37,437 bases of DNA from Mesohalobacter salilacus (GTDB lineage Bacteria; Bacteroidota; Bacteroidia; Flavobacteriales; Flavobacteriaceae), in contig RRZV01000096.1 of NCBI GenBank assembly GCA_003931895.1, positions 1 through 37,437 of the forward strand, read 5' to 3'. Within the stretch, counting starts at the first letter, position 1; the number at the start of each line of letters is the position of its first letter. Shown in pieces: positions 15,945 through 24,268 of this stretch. The translations under genes were made by a program, and so were the position numbers. The notes under the pieces were generated by a model, which was not told the origin of the DNA, ran no database searches, and saw only the letters and a program-made list of their open reading frames with translations.

Positions 15945-17081
15945 TTATAGTTGACCTTTAGTTGAAGGTAAAACTACTTTCTCAGTATCTCTGCGAATCG
16001 CGGCTTTTATGGCTCGGGCAAAGGCTTTAAAAATACTTTCAATTTTGTGGTGTTCATTTTGACCTTCGGCTTTGATGTTGAGATTGGCTTTAGCAGCGTC
16101 AGTAAAAGATTTAAAAAAATGCATAAACATTTCGGTAGGCATATCGCCGATGTATTCCCTTTTGAAATCAGCCTTCCAAACCAACCAGGGTCGGCCACCA
16201 AAATCAATTGTCACGTGGGCTAAGGCATCATCCATTGGCAGATAAAAACCGTAGCGCTCCATGCCAAGTTTGTTGCCGATGGCTTGCTGAAAGGCTTCGC
16301 CAAGCGCGATGGCTGTGTCTTCTATGGTATGGTGCTCATCTACTTGTAAATCGCCTTGGACTTGCATATTAAGGTCAATTAGAGCGTGGCGGGCAATTTG
16401 CTCCAACATATGGTCAAAAAAGGCTAAACCTGTGGTGGCTTGAAATTGTCCGGTGCCGTCAAGGTTAATTTCTATATCAATTTGGGTTTCTTTGGTGTGT
16501 CGGCTATGTTTTACCGTTCGTGTGCCAAGACGTAAAATGTTGTAAATATCGCTCCAAGTCTGAGTTTCTAAGATGATATGCTGTTGAAGGTCATTTTTAG
16601 AATTGCTGAGTTCGTCATCTCCAAGTCCGCGATTGTTGTTAATGTAAATGCCTTTTCCGCCAATGTTTTTGGCGAGTTCAATATCGGTTAAGCGGTCTCC
16701 TATTACGATAGAATTTTTTAAATCGTAGTCGCCATTCATAAAGGGTTTTAAAAGCCCTGTTTTAGGTTTTCGGGTATCGGCATTTTGGTGAGGAAACGTT
16801 TTATCGATTAAAATATCTTTAAATACAATACCTTCATTTTCTAAAGTTTGGACAATAAAATTTTGAACTGGCCAAAAGGTGTTTTCGGGATAAGCTTTGG
16901 TGCCAAGACCATCTTGGTTGGTAATCATTATCAACTCGAACTCTTTGAGTTTGCCAATTTTTGATAAAAATGAAATAGCTTCTGGATAAAATTCCAATTT
17001 TTCAAAGCTGTCTATTTGTTCGTCTTCAGGTTCTTTGATAATGGTGCCATCGCGATCTATGAGTAGTAATTTTTTCATCAC
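15945..17081 (-). CDS. hisB: Bifunctional histidinol-phosphatase / imidazoleglycerol-phosphate dehydratase
   Basis: 378-residue fusion. The N-terminal HAD phosphatase (about 1-165) has the DxDGT nucleophile motif (Asp9, Asp11 in LLIDRDGT) and dephosphorylates histidinol phosphate. The C-terminal dehydratase (about 188-378) carries the two metal-binding signatures DEHHTIEDT and NEHHKIES. The HAD half has TFPHQNADTRKP where the E. coli enzyme has a zinc loop with three Cys, so the zinc site is missing. The start overlaps the hisC stop (ATGA). Confidence 0.94.
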   Translation of the reverse strand: MMKKLLLIDRDGTIIKEPEDEQIDSFEKLEFYPEAISFLSKIGKLKEFELIMITNQDGLGTKAYPENTFWPVQNFIVQTLENEGIVFKDILIDKTFPHQNADTRKPKTGLLKPFMNGDYDLKNSIVIGDRLTDIELAKNIGGKGIYINNNRGLGDDELSNSKNDLQQHIILETQTWSDIYNILRLGTRTVKHSRHTKETQIDIEINLDGTGQFQATTGLAFFDHMLEQIARHALIDLNMQVQGDLQVDEHHTIEDTAIALGEAFQQAIGNKLGMERYGFYLPMDDALAHVTIDFGGRPWLVWKADFKREYIGDMPTEMFMHFFKSFTDAAKANLNIKAEGQNEHHKIESIFKAFARAIKAAIRRDTEKVVLPSTKGQL

Positions 17082-18127
17082 TTAAATTGATTTAGAATTT
17101 TAATGAGGTAAGCGTTTTCTTTTGGTGTTCCAATAGTGATTCTGAGGCAATTTTTGCATCCAGGTTGGTTATGTCGGTTTCTGACCACAATGTTTTGGTC
17201 TATAAGCATTTGATAGCGTTCGTTGGCATTGTCAACTTTAACCAGCAAAAAATTGGCATCACTTGGGTAAACTTGCTCAACCCAATCCACGTTTTTTAAA
17301 GCATTTTTAAGCTTTAATTTTTCTTCTTGAAGAATATGGATTTGGTTTTGAACTTCTTCGGTATTTTTTAATTGTTTCAACGCGGCGTCTTGGGTCAGTT
17401 GATTAACATTATATGGTGGTTTGATGCGATTAAGATATTGAATAATTTCAGCATTGGCAAAACACATCCCTAATCTTGCTCCCGCTAAACCAAAAGCCTT
17501 TGAAAAGGTTTGCATCACGACAAGATTTTTAAAATCATTTAAGTTTTCCACCATCGATTTTTGAGTTGAAAAATCTTGATAGGCTTCATCTACTACAACT
17601 ATGCCTTTAAAATGCTTGAGCAATTGAATAATATCTTGTCGAATTATAGAATTTCCTGTAGGATTGTTGGGCGAGCAGATAAAAATCAATTTGGTTTGAT
17701 TTGTAATTTCGCTTAAAGCTTTTGCAACATCAATTTGAAAATCAGCATTCAAATTTACAGTTTTGATTTTTACCGCATTAAGTTCTGCTACAACTTGATA
17801 CATGCCATAAGTTGGTGGAAAAACAAGGATGTCATCTTGATACGGTTTGCAAAACAAACGCACCAGCAAGTCAATGATTTCATCACTGCCATTCCCGAGT
17901 AAAATTTCTTGTAGGCTCAGATTTTTGAGCTGAGCAATTTCAGTTTTGAGTTCAGTTTGATAGGGGTCCGGATAACGGTTTAAGTGGGTTTGAAATGGAT
18001 TCTCATTGGCGTCTAAAAAAGTCATAGCTTTAGACGAAGTGCTAAACTCATCCCTTGCCGAAGCATAAGGTTTTAGTTCAAGCAATTCAGGCCTTATGAG
18101 TTTTTTTATGTCAAAATTGTCTGTCAT
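17078..18127 (-). CDS. hisC: Histidinol-phosphate aminotransferase
   Basis: 349-residue fold-type I PLP enzyme that converts imidazole acetol phosphate and glutamate to histidinol phosphate. The Schiff-base lysine is Lys210 (MQTFSKAFGLAGARLG). Other motifs are LDANENPF near the N-terminus, CSPNNPTGN for cofactor and substrate binding, and VVDEAYQDF. Both ends overlap neighbours by 4 nt (hisD TGA with hisC ATG; hisC TGA with hisB ATG), showing tight translational coupling. Confidence 0.95.
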   Translation of the reverse strand: MTDNFDIKKLIRPELLELKPYASARDEFSTSSKAMTFLDANENPFQTHLNRYPDPYQTELKTEIAQLKNLSLQEILLGNGSDEIIDLLVRLFCKPYQDDILVFPPTYGMYQVVAELNAVKIKTVNLNADFQIDVAKALSEITNQTKLIFICSPNNPTGNSIIRQDIIQLLKHFKGIVVVDEAYQDFSTQKSMVENLNDFKNLVVMQTFSKAFGLAGARLGMCFANAEIIQYLNRIKPPYNVNQLTQDAALKQLKNTEEVQNQIHILQEEKLKLKNALKNVDWVEQVYPSDANFLLVKVDNANERYQMLIDQNIVVRNRHNQPGCKNCLRITIGTPKENAYLIKILNQFK

Positions 18128-19410
18128 TCTAAATCTTTTAAACGCAATGTTACCGCATTTTTATGCGCTTGAAGTTCTTCAGTTTCTGCCATAATTTCTA
18201 TGTGTGGCCCAAGATTTTTCAAGCCTTCTTTGGTGATTTTTTGATAGGTGATTTTTTTGTGAAACGCATCTAAGTTTACACCACTATATTGTTTGGCATA
18301 AGCATTGGTAGGTAAGGTATGATTAGTGCCAGAGGCATAATCACCTGCGCTTTCTGGAGTGAAATTACCTATAAAAACTGAACCTGCATTATGGATTTGC
18401 TCGACGACTTCATCTTCGTTAGTCACACAAATAATTAAGTGTTCAGGACTGTAAAAATTTGTCATTTCGATAGCTGTTTCTGTATCGGAAACCACAATGA
18501 ACTTTGAATGTTGAATGGCTTCTGTGGCGATGGCTTTTCGAGGGAGTTTATCCAGTTGAACTTGCAAAGCATTTTGTGTTGCTAAAGCAAATTCTTTAGA
18601 GGTCGTGACTAAAACCACTTGACTATCTGCACCGTGTTCCGCTTGACTTAATAAATCTGAGGCCACATATTCCGGATTAGCAGAATCATCTGCCAAAACC
18701 AGTAACTCAGATGGGCCAGCAGGCATATCGATTGAGACATCATAACTTGTGGCGACTTGTTTAGCCACGGTAACATATTGATTACCCGGGCCAAATATTT
18801 TATACACTTTTGGTATGCTTTCGGTGCCAAAAGTTAGTGCCGCAATGGCTTGAATTCCGCCAACTTGAAAAATTTTATGTATTCCACATTTATGAGCAGC
18901 ATACAACATTGCAGGATGGACTTGACCAGATTTTTGTGGTGGCGTGGTCATCACAACTTCATCGCAACCCGCGATTTGAGCAGGAATACCCAACATCAAA
19001 ATACTTGAAAACAAGGGTGCTGTGCCGCCTGGAATGTATAAACCAACTTTTTGAATGGGCTTACTCGCTTGCCAACAGGTGACGCCAGGTTGTGTTTCAA
19101 CTTTGATGGATGGTTGTTTTTGAGCTTTATGAAACTTATAAATATTGTCGTAAGCTATGTCAATAGCTTTTTTTAAGTCTGAAGAAATTGTTTTTTTAGA
19201 AGCCTTTATTATGGTTTCGTCAACCTTGGTTTGGTCAATTTTTAAACCATCAAAAAGTTCTGTATATTTTGAAACAGCGGTATCGCCGTGATTTTTAATA
19301 TCCTGAAAAATAGCTTTGACATCGTGTTCTAAAGCTGCATAATCTTGAGTTGGTCTTTTTAATAAGTCTTTCCAAGATTCTGGCTTTGGGTTTTCAATTA
19401 TTTCCATCAA
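18124..19410 (-). CDS. hisD: Histidinol dehydrogenase
   Basis: 428-residue zinc enzyme that oxidises L-histidinol to L-histidine in two NAD-dependent steps. Characteristic segments are VGLYIPGGTAPLFS, FGPGNQYVTVAK, PAGPSELLVLAD, SQAEHGADSQ (Gln and His zinc ligands) and FSPESAGDYASGTNH-like FTPESAGDYASGTNH near residue 355-370. Length matches the family. It starts 9 bp after hisG; an alternative Met lies one codon further in. It overlaps hisC by 4 nt. Confidence 0.95.
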   Translation of the reverse strand: MMEIIENPKPESWKDLLKRPTQDYAALEHDVKAIFQDIKNHGDTAVSKYTELFDGLKIDQTKVDETIIKASKKTISSDLKKAIDIAYDNIYKFHKAQKQPSIKVETQPGVTCWQASKPIQKVGLYIPGGTAPLFSSILMLGIPAQIAGCDEVVMTTPPQKSGQVHPAMLYAAHKCGIHKIFQVGGIQAIAALTFGTESIPKVYKIFGPGNQYVTVAKQVATSYDVSIDMPAGPSELLVLADDSANPEYVASDLLSQAEHGADSQVVLVTTSKEFALATQNALQVQLDKLPRKAIATEAIQHSKFIVVSDTETAIEMTNFYSPEHLIICVTNEDEVVEQIHNAGSVFIGNFTPESAGDYASGTNHTLPTNAYAKQYSGVNLDAFHKKITYQKITKEGLKNLGPHIEIMAETEELQAHKNAVTLRLKDLE

Positions 19411-19419
19411 ATTGTTTTT

Positions 19420-20277
19420 TTAAAGAATCATTTTTTCGATTGGTGCGACTAAAATCCCTTCTGCGCCGGCAGATTTGAGTTGGTCAATCACTTCCCAAAA
19501 ATCATTTTCATCTATGACTGTATGCACTGAAGACCAATCACTTTCAGCCAAAGGTAAAACCGTTGGACTTTTCATCCCTGGTAAAAGTTTAATGACGTGG
19601 TTTATTTTATCGTTTGGCACGTTCATTAAAATGTATTTCGAGGTTTTAGCTTTTAAAACCGCGTCGATCCTAAAGCTCAACTTGTCTAAAATATTCTGAG
19701 TTTCTTTATCAATAACAGGAGAAACTGCTAAAATCGCTTCACTATGTAGCACGACTTCTACTTCTTTTAAATTGTTTTTAAACAAGGTACTACCCGAAGA
19801 GACAATGTCGCAAATAGCATCGGCTAAGCCAATATTAGGGGCAATTTCTACCGAACCGTTAATGATATGAATATCTGCTGAAATTCCATTGTTGTTTAAA
19901 AACTGCTGAACCGTGTTAGGATAAGACGTTGCTATTTGTTGTCCATCAAAATCTTTTACACCATTATAAGTTTTAGATTTAGGAATAGCCATACTGACTT
20001 TACATTTTGAAAAGCCAAGCTTCATTTGAATTTTTAGGTCTTGGGCTTTTTCAATCAGTAAATTTTCACCGAGAATAGCGCAATCTATCACGCCATCTTT
20101 GAGGTATTGTGGAATATCACCATTTCTGAGGTAATAAATTTCTAATGGGAAATTGGACGCGGCAACTTTGAGTTGATCTTTTCCATTATCGATTGAAATA
20201 CCACATTTTTTAAGGATTTCTATTGATTTATCGTGGAGTCGTCCAGATTTTTGAATACCGATTTTTAAGTTTTTCAT
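19420..20277 (-). CDS. hisG: ATP phosphoribosyltransferase, long form
   Basis: 285-residue first and committed enzyme of histidine synthesis, joining ATP and PRPP. It is the long, self-regulating form: the catalytic periplasmic-binding-like domains (KIGIQKSGRLHDKSIEIL, then the PRPP loop near ICDIVSSGSTL) are followed by a C-terminal domain of about 75 residues (from about LLPGMKSPTVLPLAE) that binds histidine for feedback inhibition. No hisZ is therefore needed. The upstream leader holds an apparent histidine attenuator. Confidence 0.95.
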   Translation of the reverse strand: MKNLKIGIQKSGRLHDKSIEILKKCGISIDNGKDQLKVAASNFPLEIYYLRNGDIPQYLKDGVIDCAILGENLLIEKAQDLKIQMKLGFSKCKVSMAIPKSKTYNGVKDFDGQQIATSYPNTVQQFLNNNGISADIHIINGSVEIAPNIGLADAICDIVSSGSTLFKNNLKEVEVVLHSEAILAVSPVIDKETQNILDKLSFRIDAVLKAKTSKYILMNVPNDKINHVIKLLPGMKSPTVLPLAESDWSSVHTVIDENDFWEVIDQLKSAGAEGILVAPIEKMIL

Positions 20278-20289
20278 TTTCTATTTATT

Positions 20290-20325
20290 TAAATAAAAAA
20301 ACCCGCTTGATTATTCAAACGGGTT
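20290..20325 (-). terminator. Attenuator terminator in the hisG leader
   Basis: In minus-strand RNA, AACCCGUUUGA (20325-20315) pairs with UCAAGCGGGUU (20310-20300) around loop AUAA, 11 bp with one U-G wobble, followed by seven U in a row. The wobble is a mismatch in the opposite strand's RNA, which supports minus-strand use. It lies 13-22 nt before the hisG start codon, so it would end transcription before hisG unless the antiterminator forms. Confidence 0.85.
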
Positions 20326-20326
20326 G

Positions 20327-20345
20327 TATATTTTTAGGCATCACA
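20327..20345 (-). promoter_or_regulatory. Antiterminator pairing in the hisG leader
   Basis: Minus-strand RNA segment AAGCGG-UA-GUUGU (20357-20345) can pair with ACAACCCGUUU (20327-20317): five pairs, a 2-nt UA bulge, then six pairs including one G-U. This takes up the 5' arm of the terminator, so the two structures exclude each other. A rival hairpin CGCU-GUCA-AGCG (20364-20353) would free the terminator. The coordinates given mark the spacer between the two antiterminator arms. Confidence 0.7.
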
Positions 20346-20348
20346 CAA

Positions 20349-20402
20349 CTACCGCTTGACAGCGTTTAAGAAGTTATGAAAATGTAGCCATTGTTTTTTC
20401 AT
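20349..20402 (-). CDS. hisL: Putative his leader peptide, 17 residues
   Basis: Short ORF MKKQWLHFHNFLNAVKR followed by TAG. His codons are at positions 7 and 9 (CAT TTT CAT). It starts 4 nt after a TACATTTG promoter box and ends inside the antiterminator 5' arm, so a ribosome that reaches the stop codon would cover that arm and allow the terminator, while one stalled at His7-His9 would cover the pause-hairpin 5' arm (AACGCU) and allow the antiterminator. Only two His codons is few compared with the seven of enterobacterial HisL. Function is inferred from layout; the ORF is too short for compositional support. Confidence 0.72.
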   Translation of the reverse strand: MKKQWLHFHNFLNAVKR

Positions 20403-20406
20403 ATTG

Positions 20407-20414
20407 CAAATGTA
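20407..20414 (-). promoter_or_regulatory. his operon promoter -7 box
   Basis: Minus-strand TACATTTG matches TAnnTTTG exactly and ends 4 nt before the leader-peptide ATG, which predicts a leaderless or nearly leaderless his mRNA. No TTTG -33 element is clear upstream. Confidence 0.6.
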
Positions 20415-20497
20415 AATATATAATTTAATATGCCTTTATTGCTAACAGATATTTAATAAAAGTAAATTAAAATAATTTGGTTTTACAATAAAATCAT

Positions 20498-21313
20498 TTA
20501 ATTATTCCCTAAAATAATCGGCATACCACTATCACCAGAGCCGATAACAATCACTTTAGAATTATCAGATTTAGATAATTCAATAGTGGCTTGAATTCCT
20601 TTTTCTTGAAGAATTTTATCGGTTAGAGAGGCGCTTAAAATACGGTTGGCAGCTGCTTTACCTTCTGCTTCTATACGTTGTCTTTGTTTTTCTTTTTCAG
20701 CTTTTTCTAATCTAAATTCGTATTCTAAAGACTCTTGTTCTTGTTTTAATTTTCTTTCGATAGCGTCTTTAATGGTTTGGGGTAAAGACACATCTCTAAC
20801 CAGAATTTCGTTGACTTGAACATATTGATTTTCAAGTAAAGCTCTCGTTTCTTCAAGCATTTCATTCTGAATGGTTTCACGCTTTTGAGCATAAAGTTCT
20901 TCAGGCTTGTACCTACCAACTACTGATCTTGTGGCAGAACGCACAGCTGGTTTAATTAGTAGTTCAAGATAATTTTCACCTCTTTTTTGATGTAAAAGTC
21001 CTATTTCGTTGGGTTGCGGCTGAAACCAAATGGTAGCATCTAATTTAATATCCAATCCATTTGAAGATAAAACAGTCATTTTTTCATCTATAGATTGCTG
21101 TCTAACGTTGTAAACATAAACTGTATTCCAAGGCGCTATGATATGAAAACCTTCACTCAATGCCTGCTCATCAGTCACAACACCTCCTCCTAAAGGTTCA
21201 AATAAAACTCCAGCTTCACCTGAGCCGATAGTGACAACGGTATTAGCTAAAATGATAATGCCAACAATCACTACAATAATTATTGCAACAACTGATTTTG
21301 ATAATTTTTCCAT
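20498..21313 (-). CDS. Prohibitin-family SPFH membrane protein
   Basis: 271-residue protein with one N-terminal membrane anchor (about 7-25, VVAIIIVVIVGIIILAN) followed by an SPFH/prohibitin domain (about 27-215, opening GSGEAGVLFEPLGGGV) and a charged coiled-coil segment rich in Glu, Lys and Gln (about 190-225). Prohibitins form ring-like membrane scaffolds and often restrain FtsH-type proteases. The start is 13 bp after the stop of the VWA protein gene, so they share a transcript. The specific partner is unknown. Confidence 0.88.
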   Translation of the reverse strand: MEKLSKSVVAIIIVVIVGIIILANTVVTIGSGEAGVLFEPLGGGVVTDEQALSEGFHIIAPWNTVYVYNVRQQSIDEKMTVLSSNGLDIKLDATIWFQPQPNEIGLLHQKRGENYLELLIKPAVRSATRSVVGRYKPEELYAQKRETIQNEMLEETRALLENQYVQVNEILVRDVSLPQTIKDAIERKLKQEQESLEYEFRLEKAEKEKQRQRIEAEGKAAANRILSASLTDKILQEKGIQATIELSKSDNSKVIVIGSGDSGMPIILGNN

Positions 21314-21326
21314 AATTTTTAAATTT

Positions 21327-23345
21327 TTATATTAATCCGTGGTACTTTCTACTCAACCACTCAATCCCCAAAAATACGATTATTAAAATGAAAAGCATCC
21401 ACCATTGGATTAAAGATTCCTTTTTTTCTATTGATTTCTGGAGAGGTTTGAACTTTTGTTGTGTTGTTAAGTAAGTTTTAAGGTTTTCAAGTTGGTCCGC
21501 ATAAAATAAAGTGTCAGAAATCTGCTGAAGTTTTTCAACATTAGCGCGGTAAAATTGTTTTTCAAGAACAAAATCTATCAATGTAAACTGTCCGCTTTCT
21601 GAAACATTTTCATCTTCAACAAGAATTTTATATGTGTAATCACCAGCGGGTAAATCATTAATTTTTGTAGAATAGTTTCGGTCTTTCAAAACAAAGGTGT
21701 AGGAAAAATTTTTGTCAGTTGTTTCTTCAGTTACCTTAAGGTTTATCTTTTGATTAGGATCAAAATTGTAGTTTTTATCAAAATATTGAAGGCTAATTCG
21801 GTTATTTTCTCCTTTGTTATAAAACGATTTTACATCAGTAACTAAACGCTTTTTGGTGGTTGTAGAGCTTACAAATTGTATCAATTGATCCATAAAACGA
21901 TCAAAAGTTTTAAAATCGCCTTGGTCAACATATGAACGCATACGCCATCTCCAAAGGTTTTCGCCGAACAGATACGCCGCCTTTTGATTGTTTTCTGAAA
22001 TGGTCATCAATAGGGGTTGTTGAGTTGAAATGCCATCGATATTTTGAAAGAGTAAAATATCACTTTCAGAAGTCATTTCAATATCACCAAAAGTGTTTTT
22101 TAAAGGCGGGAAATTTGCAAAACCGATATCTTCGACTTGGTAACTGCTAAAGCTTTCATTTAATTCTGGATAATAATCTTCAGTAGCTCGAGATAAAGTT
22201 TTGTTGAAATAGGTTTGGTTTCGATTTAAAACATTGTAATCGGTTTGGATTCCACCAATAACAATATAGTTCAAATTTTGAGATTGAACCGTTTTAAACA
22301 CTTCTTGAAAATTAGCTTCCGGCTGATAAAGCATAATCAGGTTATAAGTTGCTAAATCTTCATTGAAATCTCTGATATTGTGAAGTTTAATCTGGCGTTG
22401 TTGATTTGATTCTATACTTTTTTTCAATAGGCCTAAATCTGGATGAAGTGTATTATAAAGTATTAATATTTTTGTACGTTCATCAATGACTTCAACAGCA
22501 AATTGTTGGGTGTTATTTTGAGTATTTTTCTCATTGACGGGTTTTAACTCTGCTGTTATGGTATTTACTCCAAATTGGTTTGCTTTTAAGTATATTTCAA
22601 AATTTTGAACTTTATTATCCTTGTTAAAAGAAATAGATTTTCTTGCAATGACTTTATTTTGTCGTTTTAAAACAAACTCTGTTTTGAACTCTTTTTCTGT
22701 ATTTGAACTTAAAAAAACTTCTACAGGAAATTGGTTATTGAGAAAGGCATAACGGTTGGCATTGATACGATCAATTTTTAAATCTTTATTATTGGTGGTA
22801 TCGCCAACAACAACAGGAATGAGGTTTTGGGATAAGGATTTTGAGGCATAAACATAATCTTGACCCAAGGTTTGTTGACCATCAGTAAACACTAAAACAT
22901 GTGATGATGTTGAGCGATAAATATTAGACATTTCATTTATAAAATTACTGATATAGGTTTGTGTATCAGTAAAATTTAAGCTATCTAGAGTTGAGTAATT
23001 TTCGCCAAATTGGTAGCGCTGAAGATTAAAAGCATCGGCTAAGCCTTCATCATTAATCCATTTTAAAAGATTAGACTTGTAAACTGCTGTATCTGTCAAT
23101 TCAGCGATTGACATAGAATTGTCTATGCCAATCACTAAGTTTGGTTTTTCTGTAAAATAAGTGGTTTGTTTAATTTGTGGGTTTAACAACAAAAAACCTA
23201 AACACAGATAGGCTAAAAATCTTGGAGTTGCAAATAGAAAGGCTCTTTTGGACTGTTTTTTAAATTGCTTTTGATATTGAAACCAAGTTAAACCTAAGCT
23301 TAAAACAACGATTAAAAAAACCCACAACACATCAAATTCATTCAT
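21327..23345 (-). CDS. VWA-like membrane protein of unknown function
   Basis: 672-residue protein starting at the ATG at 23345 (a TTG two codons upstream is not needed). Two N-terminal membrane helices (about 5-20 and 36-56), a von Willebrand A-like domain with the metal-site motif DNSMS near residue 76 and a second acidic loop in VFTDGQQTLG, then a long beta-rich middle region (about 220-600), and one C-terminal membrane helix (about 641-658). This layout resembles BatA/BatB-like and other Bacteroidota VWA proteins anchored in the inner membrane with most mass in the periplasm. It sits between fabG and an SPFH protein gene. Function not assigned. Confidence 0.8.
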   Translation of the reverse strand: MNEFDVLWVFLIVVLSLGLTWFQYQKQFKKQSKRAFLFATPRFLAYLCLGFLLLNPQIKQTTYFTEKPNLVIGIDNSMSIAELTDTAVYKSNLLKWINDEGLADAFNLQRYQFGENYSTLDSLNFTDTQTYISNFINEMSNIYRSTSSHVLVFTDGQQTLGQDYVYASKSLSQNLIPVVVGDTTNNKDLKIDRINANRYAFLNNQFPVEVFLSSNTEKEFKTEFVLKRQNKVIARKSISFNKDNKVQNFEIYLKANQFGVNTITAELKPVNEKNTQNNTQQFAVEVIDERTKILILYNTLHPDLGLLKKSIESNQQRQIKLHNIRDFNEDLATYNLIMLYQPEANFQEVFKTVQSQNLNYIVIGGIQTDYNVLNRNQTYFNKTLSRATEDYYPELNESFSSYQVEDIGFANFPPLKNTFGDIEMTSESDILLFQNIDGISTQQPLLMTISENNQKAAYLFGENLWRWRMRSYVDQGDFKTFDRFMDQLIQFVSSTTTKKRLVTDVKSFYNKGENNRISLQYFDKNYNFDPNQKINLKVTEETTDKNFSYTFVLKDRNYSTKINDLPAGDYTYKILVEDENVSESGQFTLIDFVLEKQFYRANVEKLQQISDTLFYADQLENLKTYLTTQQKFKPLQKSIEKKESLIQWWMLFILIIVFLGIEWLSRKYHGLI

Positions 23346-23382
23346 ACACAAAGATTCAAAACCAAAACATTAAAATTATCGT

Positions 23383-24129
23383 TTAGGTGAGCATTCCACC
23401 ATCAACATTCAGTGTTTGTCCCGTGATGTAAGCACTCATATCACTGGCCAAAAACACACAAGCATTGGCTACATCTTCAGGTGTTCCACCACGTTTTAGC
23501 GGTATAGCTTGTCGCCAACCTTCTACTGTTTTTTCCTCTAATTTTTCAGTCATTTCGGTTTCTATAAAACCTGGAGCAATGACATTAGTTCTGATATTTC
23601 TTGAGCCTAGTTCTAACGCCATAGATTTTGAAAATCCAATCACACCTGCTTTTGAAGCCGCATAATTACCTTGACCGGCATTACCTTTAACGCCAACGAC
23701 AGAACTGATATTGATAATGCTGCCGTGACGTTGTTTCAGCATTGGTCTTAAAATGGCTTTGGTTAAGTTAAATACCGAATTGAGATTCACTTTAATAACT
23801 TTATTAAAATCCTCTTCACTCATACGCATCATCAAGTTGTCTTTAGTAATGCCAGCGTTGTTGATTAAAACATCAATTTGTCCAAAATCTTCCAAAACCG
23901 TTTTGACTAACTCCTGAGCTTGGTCAAAGTCAGCGGCGTCAGATTGATAAGCTTTGGCTTTTACACCTTCGGCTTCACAAAGTTTAACCAATTCTTCAGC
24001 GGGGCCAGCAGATGAATTATACGTAAATGCAACGTTTGAACCTTGCTTGGCAAAATGTAAAGCAATACCGCGACCTATTCCACGGCTTGCACCTGTAATT
24101 AGTGTGTTTTTATTGTCGAGTAAACCCAT
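23383..24129 (-). CDS. fabG: 3-oxoacyl-[acyl-carrier-protein] reductase
   Basis: 248-residue classical short-chain dehydrogenase of FabG length, reducing beta-ketoacyl-ACP with NADPH in fatty-acid elongation. Motifs are TGASRGIGRGIA (cofactor loop), LINNAGIT, the catalytic Ser in INISSVVG, and YAASK (Tyr and Lys). The C-terminal NVDGGM is typical of FabG. The ATG at 24129 is chosen; a TTG nine codons upstream adds nothing family-like. A TATATTTG box lies 24 nt upstream. It is probably the first gene of a fabG-VWA-SPFH operon. No other fab genes are nearby. Confidence 0.9.
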   Translation of the reverse strand: MGLLDNKNTLITGASRGIGRGIALHFAKQGSNVAFTYNSSAGPAEELVKLCEAEGVKAKAYQSDAADFDQAQELVKTVLEDFGQIDVLINNAGITKDNLMMRMSEEDFNKVIKVNLNSVFNLTKAILRPMLKQRHGSIINISSVVGVKGNAGQGNYAASKAGVIGFSKSMALELGSRNIRTNVIAPGFIETEMTEKLEEKTVEGWRQAIPLKRGGTPEDVANACVFLASDMSAYITGQTLNVDGGMLT

Positions 24130-24153
24130 ATTTAAATTTTTTTTGATTGAAAG

Positions 24154-24161
24154 CAAATATA
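24154..24161 (-). promoter_or_regulatory. fabG promoter -7 box
   Basis: Minus-strand TATATTTG, an exact TAnnTTTG match, ends 24 nt before the fabG ATG. It would fall inside the coding region if the longer TTG start were used, which supports the ATG. Confidence 0.5.
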
Positions 24162-24268
24162 ATTAAAGTTGTGGGTTTCAGGCTTAAATTATAAGTATCA
24201 AAACCTACCAAAGTAACTAAAATTATAATGATCTCTTGATAATTATACACTTGAAATAAAAAACCCTA

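Noticed and set aside
24130-24156. TTG-initiated extension of FabG
   Set aside because: The added nine residues are not FabG-like and overlap the promoter box; the ATG gives the usual FabG length.
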